Source: an uncultured Bacteroidales bacterium
Lineage (GTDB): Bacteria > Bacteroidota > Bacteroidia > Bacteroidales > P3
Length of the DNA stretch: 64,000 bases
NCBI GenBank assembly: GCA_900317955.1
Contig: ONIP01000001.1
Location: 1-64,000 of the forward strand
Reading direction: 5' to 3'
The notes under the pieces are model-generated. The model was not told the origin of the DNA, ran no database searches, and saw nothing but the letters and a program-made list of their open reading frames with translations. Made by a program: the position numbers and the translations under genes. The stretch's first letter is position 1; each line of letters starts with the position of its first letter. Shown in pieces: positions 1 through 7,600 of this stretch.

Positions 1-215
1 CCCTTGGAAGTACCACTGGTACCGTAGGTATAAGCCACATTGTTCCCTGTCATGTTGCTATAACGTTTGTTCAGCACCCTGTAGTATGTGTAGTCGTAAT
101 AAATTTCCCCAAGTGGATTCTGCTCCTCTACCAGATTGCCAGCGTTGTCGTAGGTGTAGCGGCAAGTGCTGATTGCAAATCCTGTTATTCTGTTGGGCTG
201 GATTGCAAGTCCAGT
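1..215 (-). pseudogene. RHS/YD-repeat protein fragment, cut by window edge
   Basis: The minus-strand frame is open from a TAG at 218-216 to the window edge. From about position 163 downward it reads as RHS/YD-repeat sequence, with CRYTYDNAGNLVEEQNPLGE followed by further Tyr-rich strands. RHS repeats form large shells around polymorphic C-terminal toxins. The first part of the frame lies in a palindromic repeat and has no good start codon, so this is either a displaced RHS fragment or the first part of a longer gene outside the window. It lies just downstream of the orphan tip and its partner gene on the same strand, so several RHS pieces are strung together here. Confidence 0.6.
172..215. 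repeat. Palindromic intergenic repeat, copy 1
   Basis: The 16 bases ATTGCAAATCCTGTTA at 172-187 recur exactly at 1925-1940. In both places they are followed by a TGGGCTGGA-TGCAA-TCCAG inverted repeat. This copy joins the partner-gene region to the RHS fragment at the window edge. Confidence 0.7.
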
Positions 216-285
216 CTAAAGGTACGAAACATAACATCCTCAAAGTCTTCCCAACGTTGCGGTATCGAATATCCGCCACGAAGGA

Positions 286-1092
286 TTATTCGATGGATGT
301 ATTGAAATAATATGAAGAACCCTTCTTTGAAAACAACTGTGCATCTATGCCTGATGTTGTGACAATCCATTGGTATTGCTCTAGGTCTGTTACTTTAATG
401 TTGGAGATTACTCCTTCTTCGGACAATGAATACGACCCAATGGCTTGTCGTCCGTTGTGATCGAATTCAAGAAAACAATTGACATGAAGTCCTGGTGTTA
501 CTTCTCTTTCTATAATAAAATACTCATCCATACTCATTTCTGGAGTAGTGCATAATGAGTACTCCTCAATGCAGTATTTTATTTTGAAATCAAGACTATC
601 ATTATATGACAGGCAATATAACAGGACTGCATTGTAGGATGTCCCATTATGAACCCTTTCCCGAAACAAGATATCATTTTCTCTTATTTCCATCATCTTC
701 CCTCTTAGAATTGGTGTATCGAAGCCCAATTCATTGTCTGCGCTCCATTTCCCATTTATTACAAATGGGCTGTTAGACAGACTATTTGATCGGGAATCAT
801 ATGCCAATATGTAATACTCTTCAAATCCTATCCCAGAGTACCTTATTGAATATAATGTTACATCATTATATGACATCTCGAAAATCTGATTCCTCCCCAT
901 AAGATTGTTGGGACAAATCTTCTTGCACCATTCGATGATGACATCAGGGGCTTTTTTTAAAGGACTTATAGAATCATAATAGGTAACATACCCGTTGTCT
1001 GCTCTGACCAAAACGGAGTCGTACCAATTTGAGGCTTTCATGGGTTCGTGGAATAATACCATTCCAATAATGTGTAAAAGTATAATTTTCAT
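286..1092 (-). CDS. Exported protein of unknown function, possible RHS immunity partner
   Basis: This 268-residue protein begins with a short Lys and then a hydrophobic stretch (residues 1-20, ending near Lys-Ala-Ser) that looks like a signal peptide, so it is probably periplasmic or surface exposed. I do not recognise a domain. The rest is a mixed alpha/beta sequence with many aromatic residues and three to four scattered cysteines. Its start overlaps the stop of the upstream RHS tip by four bases (ATGA, 1089-1092), so the two are translationally coupled. In RHS loci this place usually holds the immunity gene, and that is the only basis for the suggested role. The AT-rich composition unlike the core genes suggests transfer. 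Confidence 0.55.
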   Translation of the reverse strand: MKIILLHIIGMVLFHEPMKASNWYDSVLVRADNGYVTYYDSISPLKKAPDVIIEWCKKICPNNLMGRNQIFEMSYNDVTLYSIRYSGIGFEEYYILAYDSRSNSLSNSPFVINGKWSADNELGFDTPILRGKMMEIRENDILFRERVHNGTSYNAVLLYCLSYNDSLDFKIKYCIEEYSLCTTPEMSMDEYFIIEREVTPGLHVNCFLEFDHNGRQAIGSYSLSEEGVISNIKVTDLEQYQWIVTTSGIDAQLFSKKGSSYYFNTSIE

Positions 1093-1856
1093 TTCCTATT
1101 GTTCTTTTTTTGTGATTTTTCCTTCGGGATGGCTTTATAAAAATGTATGTATATAGGTCCCTTTTCGCCGGCATCTCCACCTCCAACGTTATAGAAAGGC
1201 CCATATGACATAACGCATTCTTGTCCATCTGGGTCTAGCGATGGTGTTGCCACTATTGGATCCGGTGACAAAAAGAAGTATTTTACATTCTCATCATTTA
1301 ATATTTCCGCATCAACATCAGGAAAGTTCGATGTCAAATGATATGTTGCAAGGGTTCTTTGTAAAGTATTTTTCATATCACAATCCCCTTTATGGACTGT
1401 TGAATTCCGTTGTGTGCCTATAAGATGAATGGCGGCACGAGCTTTTAATAATTCTTCTGTCTTTTTTTCATCCCTGTTTACTGGATTATAACAAAGTTCT
1501 TTATTATTAGGATCATTGGGATTCTTCATTGGATATATTCCAGACGTTTCCCCCCAAGATATCTTGCTAAATTTTTGCCTATTGTTGCTGTTCGCGTTTT
1601 CATATTTCTTTTTCTTGGTTGGCGGAACATCCATTTCTCTTCCATCCAAATCCACCAACTTAACAGGATTCCAGGCGCAGTAGGCATACGGCGAGATGCC
1701 AGGATACTTATCCGCCATCGGGTCAACGCTCAGCCACATGGTCATCAACTCGTGGTCCATATACCTCGCACCAAAATAACCATATCCTGTCTCCTCATCG
1801 CGTTCTTTGCCCGTGAAGGTTGAGTGGTTTTGTATGCCGTGTTTTTCCATCATCAA
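1089..1856 (-). CDS. Orphan RHS core tip with C-terminal variable domain
   Basis: The 255-residue product starts with TTG then ATG-ATG and at once enters the conserved RHS core end: FTGKERDEETGYGYFGARYM (about residues 14-33), then DPMADKYP and SPYAYCAWNPVKLVDLDGRE (ending near residue 73). The remaining 180 residues after the DxDGRE boundary are a variable domain that I cannot assign. They are Lys/Asn-rich and contain an HKGDCDMKN stretch. Full RHS proteins have hundreds of YD repeats and a DHLGS motif before this point; none is present, so this is a tip without its shell. Upstream, another frame (RYTIDDGKTRH) suggests an old frameshift. Such orphan tips are thought to serve as a store of toxin domains for recombination into an intact rhs gene. 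The overlapping downstream gene may be its immunity gene. Confidence 0.65.
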   Translation of the reverse strand: MMMEKHGIQNHSTFTGKERDEETGYGYFGARYMDHELMTMWLSVDPMADKYPGISPYAYCAWNPVKLVDLDGREMDVPPTKKKKYENANSNNRQKFSKISWGETSGIYPMKNPNDPNNKELCYNPVNRDEKKTEELLKARAAIHLIGTQRNSTVHKGDCDMKNTLQRTLATYHLTSNFPDVDAEILNDENVKYFFLSPDPIVATPSLDPDGQECVMSYGPFYNVGGGDAGEKGPIYIHFYKAIPKEKSQKKNNRK

Positions 1857-1921
1857 TGGTGTAACGAAGAAGTTTGTTTTTTATTGCCATCCACGCCGTT
1901 TCATCCCAGTACATTATTATG

Positions 1922-2037
1922 CGAATTGCAAATCCTGTTACCCCTTTGGGCTGGACTGCAAATCCAGCCCAACGAGAACTGCAAGGTATAGATTCAACCT
2001 CGAATTGCAAATTCAGCCCAACGAGAATAACAAAATG
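1922..2037. repeat. Palindromic intergenic repeat, copies 2 and 3
   Basis: The sequence GAATTGCAAATCCTGTTA (1923-1940) is followed by GGGCTGGA-CTGCAAA-TCCAGCCC, a near-perfect hairpin, then CCAACGAGAA. A shorter copy follows at 2001-2027 (CGAATTGCAAATTCAGCCCA, then ACGAGAA). With copy 1 at 172-215 it brackets the tip and partner gene. Confidence 0.7.
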
Positions 2038-2110
2038 ATTCCGAACATCTGCCACGACGGAAGTTCGGTATCACCTTGTTAATAACAACTACCTGAAGAG
2101 CCTTATGTTT

Positions 2111-2145
2111 CAAAAAAAGAAAGGCGGGACATTACGCCCCGCCCC
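2111..2145 (-). terminator. Rho-independent terminator after the aminotransferase gene
   Basis: Read on the minus strand, GGCGGG (2143-2138) pairs with CCCGCC (2128-2123) around a 9-base loop, followed by TTTCTTTTTTTG. It lies directly downstream of the stop codon of the gene at 2169-3485. Confidence 0.8.
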
Positions 2146-2168
2146 AATTATGAAAAACCATTATTTTT

Positions 2169-3485
2169 TTATTTTACCGGATGGTCGGCGTGGAACTTCT
2201 CCAAACGCTCTTTCAAGTCTGGGAACTGGTCGCGCAGCACCAATGCCACACATGCACGGATACCCTGCTTGTGGCTTCCCGTAATATCGAGCGAGATGGC
2301 GCTGATACCATAACGAATCAATTCGTTCAGCAAATCAATGCCTCCCATGCCAGGATAGCAGAACGTAAAATAGAAGCCGTCGCCCACATCTTCGCCCATA
2401 TCCTTGTCATAAACAATATAGAATCCGTTGTCGGTGAACATCTTCTTCATAATCTTGGCCTTCTCGCCATACTCCTTGATATCCTTCACAAAGTTGAATG
2501 TGCCGTCGTTAGCACCCTTCAGCATGGCAGCCATAGCATACTGCACCGAATGTGCCGTACCGGAACTCAGGCAATACAGCGTACCGAATATCAACGCACG
2601 GCCCAACTGAGTCTGGCTATAGAAACGTGCCAGATCCGGGCACTCCATATTGAACAACTTCGGGCTGCAAATCATCATGGCAATACGCTCACCGGCATAG
2701 CTGAACGACTTCGAACCGGAAATCATCAACACGTAATTGTCCGTATACTTTGCCACGGTGGGCTGGAACGGAGCCTGACCGGGAACGCTGTAGTCCTTGC
2801 GGAAATCCATCAGGAAGTATGCGTCGTCCTCAAGCACAACCACACCATACTTGTTGGCCATCTCGCCGATAATCTTCAACTCATACTCGGTGAAACAGAA
2901 CCAAGCGGGGTTGTTGGGGCTACTGTAAATCAAGCAAGCCACATCACCGTCCTTCAACTCCTCTTCCAGCTTCTCGCGTAGTTTGTCTCCGCGATACTCG
3001 TATACGTCAAAGGTTTTCATCGGGATACCCAACACACGGCACTGCTGTTTCTGCACGGGGAAACCCGGGTCGATAAACAGCACCTTGGTCTTTTTGGCAT
3101 CGTAGCGAGTCAGTGTCAGGAAACTGGCAAAACCAGCCTGCATTGAACCTACTGTCGGCACACAGCAGTCGGGGGTAACATCGATATCAAGAAAATTCTT
3201 CACAAAGCGGGCAGCCTCTTTCTTAAAGTCTGCCGTGCCGTAAATCTCGGGATAGATAGAAGCCACTCCGCTCTTCAATGCCTCAATCTGGGCTTGCACA
3301 CCCACCTGCGGTGCGGGCAGGCCGGGTATTCCCATCTCCATCTTCACAAAACGAACGCCCGTCTCCTTCTCTACATCCTGTATCATCTTGCGCATCTCGC
3401 GGATCGAGGCCTTGCCGGGATTGGCAATCTTGTTTTGTTGGGCAATCTTGTCGATTGTCTCTTTCTTTATAGGTATTTGTGTCAT
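2169..3485 (-). CDS. PLP-dependent aminotransferase, class I/II
   Basis: This 438-residue cytosolic enzyme has the fold-type I aminotransferase pattern. There is a substrate-binding stretch near residues 78-84 (YPEIYGT), the SSPNNPAW motif at 188-195, the LEDDAY cofactor contact near 218-223, and SGSKSFSYAGER at 256-267, in which Lys259 would form the Schiff base with PLP and the Arg would bind the phosphate. It transfers amino groups between an amino acid and a 2-oxo acid; the substrate cannot be told from the sequence. The N-terminal 45 residues are longer than in the minimal family members. The gene stands alone between its own terminator and porD, which lies 82 bases upstream on the same strand. 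Confidence 0.85.
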   Translation of the reverse strand: MTQIPIKKETIDKIAQQNKIANPGKASIREMRKMIQDVEKETGVRFVKMEMGIPGLPAPQVGVQAQIEALKSGVASIYPEIYGTADFKKEAARFVKNFLDIDVTPDCCVPTVGSMQAGFASFLTLTRYDAKKTKVLFIDPGFPVQKQQCRVLGIPMKTFDVYEYRGDKLREKLEEELKDGDVACLIYSSPNNPAWFCFTEYELKIIGEMANKYGVVVLEDDAYFLMDFRKDYSVPGQAPFQPTVAKYTDNYVLMISGSKSFSYAGERIAMMICSPKLFNMECPDLARFYSQTQLGRALIFGTLYCLSSGTAHSVQYAMAAMLKGANDGTFNFVKDIKEYGEKAKIMKKMFTDNGFYIVYDKDMGEDVGDGFYFTFCYPGMGGIDLLNELIRYGISAISLDITGSHKQGIRACVALVLRDQFPDLKERLEKFHADHPVK

Positions 3486-3567
3486 ATTGTTATTATTTTA
3501 TAATTGAAACGTTTATTTCTCTTATTTCTCTTTTGTCATAATCCTTTCCTTCTACTCAACAATCATC

Positions 3568-4494
3568 CTACTTTGTGGCAAACCCTTTCAATTTCGAGGC
3601 ATTGATGGGGCTTACATCCTTTATAATGTCATACACCTGCTTCTGCTCATCGGCAGGGGCAGGCGTGAAGATACTTACCAATTCCGAAATCTTCACATCC
3701 ACAAACTGCTGAACCGACAGCAACCCCGAGCGGGTGCGATGCACCTGTTTCAATAAATCGAGAGCCCCGAGAATATTCTGCCGGGCCTGTTTCTGGTCGC
3801 TCGTCATCATGTCCAACCCCAGTCGGTGATACTGGTAATACACCGAATGGAGTGCAGCGTAGGCCGAATTGGTATGGTTCTCCATAAACCAATAACGTGC
3901 CTTCTGGCTCTCTCTCCCGCTCCAACCCTTATACTGCTGCTGCGCGTCGGCCGTCTGGCAGATGGTACGCGACATCTCGTAAAACGGTTCGCCGCCCCCC
4001 TGCCCGAAACTGTCAAAATACATCCCGAGCATGATATACACATAGTACGCCACTGCCGACGACAAATTACCATAAAACGTATTCGGGTCGTAATCCAACG
4101 GCTGGCTCTCGTTATAAACAAACATAAAATCGGGTGTCTCTATATAGTTGAACAAACCCGTCGTGTAACTCGAATTGTACACCGGCCTGCGCATCTGGAC
4201 TGATATTTGACCCTTGAAATCGGTCAAACTCGTCCGCTCGTTCAAAATCAAACTGAAGGTGCAGTCTATCCGTTCCTGCTGCTGCATCTCGAGGGTTGTC
4301 CATCGACGCTGATTGATAAAATCCTCCAACGCCTGCTTCATGCTCTCAAAAATCCGCTTGTCGGTTGACTCAAACTGCTGTGTCGTTGACATCAGTTTCT
4401 GATAGTTCACCTGAACAGAACAACGGAACTCTTGAGCGCACAGAGCACCCAAGTTTAACACTATCAACACTATAAGTGCAACCCTTTTTATCAT
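3568..4494 (-). CDS. porD: PorD-like DUF4835 protein of type IX secretion
   Basis: The product (308 residues from the ATG at 4494) starts MIKRVALIVLIVLNLGALCA, a clear signal peptide ending just before Gln-Glu. The mature part matches the Bacteroidetes DUF4835 family: a start rich in Cys-x-Val-x-Val-Asn, the FxxxMKQALEDFINQRRW helix near residues 40-60, RRPVYNSSYTT near 115, and DPNTFYGNLSSAVAYYVYIML near 145. This family is commonly named PorD and is linked to the type IX secretion/gliding machinery in the periplasm, though its precise role is unclear. An upstream extension of 12 codons is possible, but it would put the start before the signal peptide. The gene is divergent from the macroglobulin-like gene at 4613. 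Confidence 0.8.
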   Translation of the reverse strand: MIKRVALIVLIVLNLGALCAQEFRCSVQVNYQKLMSTTQQFESTDKRIFESMKQALEDFINQRRWTTLEMQQQERIDCTFSLILNERTSLTDFKGQISVQMRRPVYNSSYTTGLFNYIETPDFMFVYNESQPLDYDPNTFYGNLSSAVAYYVYIMLGMYFDSFGQGGGEPFYEMSRTICQTADAQQQYKGWSGRESQKARYWFMENHTNSAYAALHSVYYQYHRLGLDMMTSDQKQARQNILGALDLLKQVHRTRSGLLSVQQFVDVKISELVSIFTPAPADEQKQVYDIIKDVSPINASKLKGFATK

Positions 4495-4503
4495 AACACC
4501 TTG

Positions 4504-4511
4504 CAAATATA
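4504..4511 (-). promoter_or_regulatory. Possible -7 box for porD
   Basis: CAAATATA on the plus strand reads TATATTTG on the minus strand, which fits TAnnTTTG. It lies only about 10 bases from the porD ATG, so the leader would be very short. A second, less perfect TAACTTTTG lies further upstream (about 4525-4533) and may be the real promoter. Confidence 0.35.
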
Positions 4512-4575
4512 CACTTTTTTTTCGACACAAAAGTTAAATGCCCCCCACTATTCCCCTTTTTTCTAAAAAAAGTAC

Positions 4576-4583
4576 TAACTTTG
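4576..4583 (+). promoter_or_regulatory. -7 box (TAACTTTG) for the macroglobulin-like gene
   Basis: TAACTTTG fits the Bacteroidetes -7 consensus TAnnTTTG and is followed by a GC step and an AT-rich leader that reaches the ATG at 4613. It also argues against translation starting at the upstream ATG at 4538, which lies before this box. Confidence 0.65.
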
Positions 4584-4612
4584 CACAAACAATAAACACC
4601 CCCTCCCTATCC

Positions 4613-7600
4613 ATGAAACGTTATATCATATTCATTATTACCTTATTATCCATACATATCCTGTTTGCTCAATCTCCCTGCGGCACTGCTGCCGACATGG
4701 CAAAAACCGACTCACTTGCCAAAGCCGGTGCCTACTCCGACGCCTTCACCCTCTTGCAGCAGGAATACGATTGCGCCAAAACCAACGGCCAGTCATACCT
4801 TCTTCTGCGGGCGGCCTTCGGCATGGCCACTGTGGGCAAGCAACTGCCCGTGAACACCAACGCCGAAGCCCTCCTCCGCCACACCCTTCCCCACCTCGCC
4901 CCTGCCGAACAAGCTCTTTGCCACACCCTGCTGGCAGGCACTTATGCCCAAGTACTGCGCAACCGCAACCAACATAGATTTAATACAGAAGACCCCCCAT
5001 GTCCCAACAACCTTGACGACACCGTTTACAGCCAATGGTGCAATGAGAAGCTGTCCACCCTCATCCTGTTCCATAGCCAAGCTGCCCTCTCCACACCTGC
5101 CACACTGCTGCAAAGCATAAAGATGAAAGACTACGACTTCCTCGCCACCCACGACACCCTGAACGACTACTCCATCCTCACGCTCTACGAAGCCGTCTCC
5201 TACGACGCCATCCACAACATCGTTGGTTCCGACCTCCTTTTCAACGGCTCCACACTTGTCTACAGCGACAGCCTCTACCACGCCCTGTGCAACCCCTTCG
5301 TGCTGGCCGCCTTGCCCAAGCCCCAAGGCAACACCACCCTGACCAAACTCGCCATATTGCAAGACGTTGCGACATATCTCATCCACAACGGCACCGACAC
5401 CAGTTCCATACAATGGCGCACCCTCTGCCGCGAACTCTGCACATTCATCGACCACTACGCCAATGCATACCGCCAAAGCAACTCCATCAAATTCCGCTCA
5501 CTGCCCTCTGCCAGGCTGGATGTCGGCCCCATTGTGGCCCCGGGCAGCGGGTGCTTCTTCACCTATACCGGCGACACCGACACCACCCTCTATCTCCGCA
5601 TACTGCCCTCCATCAGCAAAACTTTCGACACCTTGCCCTACAACAAAAAGCTACGCTACGCCCTCTCGCAGCCCGCCTTGCATAGCCTCACCGTGCAAGT
5701 GCACAAGCCCACGGCCGGCAGCCAACACAAACAGCGCTACCATTTCCCATCACTCCCTGCAGGCGACTACTCCATGATTGTCTCCGAAATGCCCTTCCCT
5801 ACCGCTCTCGACATCCCCGACAGCTGCCTGCCAGAAGTCTACCACTACACATTCTCCTGCCAAACGGCTACCATCGTACCCATCTCCCAGTCCCACGGCC
5901 AAGGTCTTGTGATGAATATTGAAACAGGCCAACCCATCCCCAACATCCCTGTCACGATGAAGGGGAAATACTATTACACTAAAAATCCCGACACCGACAG
6001 CCTTACCCTCACCACACTCACCGACACCCTCGGCCGCTTCAATTTCAGCCCCCTCATGCCCATTGGGGAGTACACCTACCCCGTCTACAGCATCACCCAT
6101 CAAGGCCACCCCATCACCGTCAAACTCGGGTCCCAGTCGTATAACATTGTCAGTCGCGGGCAGATTGACCCTGACGGGGAAGACGATGACTCCGACACGC
6201 TGGTTTCCTTCTTCTTCAACGCCCATGTCTACCGCTTCTCCGACACCGTCCACTTCACCGCCATGGTGCAACGCAGCACCCCCAAAACCAACCAGCCGGT
6301 TCCCAACCACCGCGTCAGAATCACCTTGTCGACAGACTACTACTCCGATAGCATCACCTCCCTGCAACTCACCACCGACAACATGGGCTGGGCAGAAGGC
6401 AGCTTCATCCTGCCACAAGTGCTCAATGCCAACAAAAAATACGACAACCATCTGTACCTTATAGCCTACGACCACGAAGGCAACATTATGGGAACCGCCT
6501 CTTTCTCGGTCGACAACTACACCCTCCCCACCCTCTCGCTCTCGCTCAACACCACCGCCGACACCCACCTCTACGGCCAACCCGTCACCATACAAGGTCG
6601 GCTCACCTCCCGCAATGGCTCTGCGGTGGCTCCCTCCTCGGTCACCTATACCCTGACCCAGTCTTTCGGTTTCGCCCCTTGGATGAAGAATGTCGGCTCC
6701 GAACACGACGGGGGCTCGTTCGTCGTTAGCACCGGCGAACTGCCAACCCAGCCGGACAACCAAGGTGCACAGACAGGCGACTTCACCTTCCAATTCACCC
6801 CCGTCAAATACGACTTCCTCCCCTATCTCGACGGCGAATATACAGAATACCTCTTCACCGTAACCGCCACTGACCCAATGGGCGAAACGGTCAAAGAAAG
6901 CATCTCCATAGCCGTGGGAGACTATACGGGAGCTTTCTCAATCAACCAATACCGTTCTTCAACCAACAATATTACAGGCGACTATAACTCACGTTATATC
7001 GGCAGTCTCGACGAAATCTATGTCAGCTGCAAAAGCCTCGACAACAGTCCATTGTCCACTACCGCACTCCTCACCATCGAGACCGTCACAGCATCGGGAA
7101 CACCCATAGACACCAACCCCTCCCACGTGTGGCAGGGCGAAATATCCATCCCCGCCACATCCAGTTTCGTGCCGCTCTCCAGCCTTGTTCCGCCCATCCA
7201 TCTGCCCGACGGACACTTGCGTCTCATCCTCTCCTCTGCCAATCCTCACCTGCACCCCGACACCCTGCAAGTGTCGCACCTCGGTTTCAACGCCCCCATG
7301 CCGCTCGACAGCCTGACGCTCTTTGCCTCGACCGAGAAAAAACAATACCACCCGGGCGACACCCTGCACCTGCGTGTGGGCTCAGCCGGGAAGATTTCGG
7401 CCATGCTGCTCATCAACTGCGGTGATAACATCGTCATGCTCCGCCACCTGCGCCTCGACCATGGCTTCACCCATATCGCCCTCCCCATCCAGAAGCAATG
7501 GTCGGACAGAATATGCATCTCCATCCTTGCCTACCACCAAGGGCAACGCTTTTCCGGCTCGACCGGTGTAGACATACTGCAACTCGCACCCCAATTGAAG

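Noticed and set aside
4793..5476. Long minus-strand open frame inside the macroglobulin-like gene
   Set aside because: Val/Gly-rich shadow of a C-rich coding strand; no domain or start signal, and the plus-strand protein has clear domains here.
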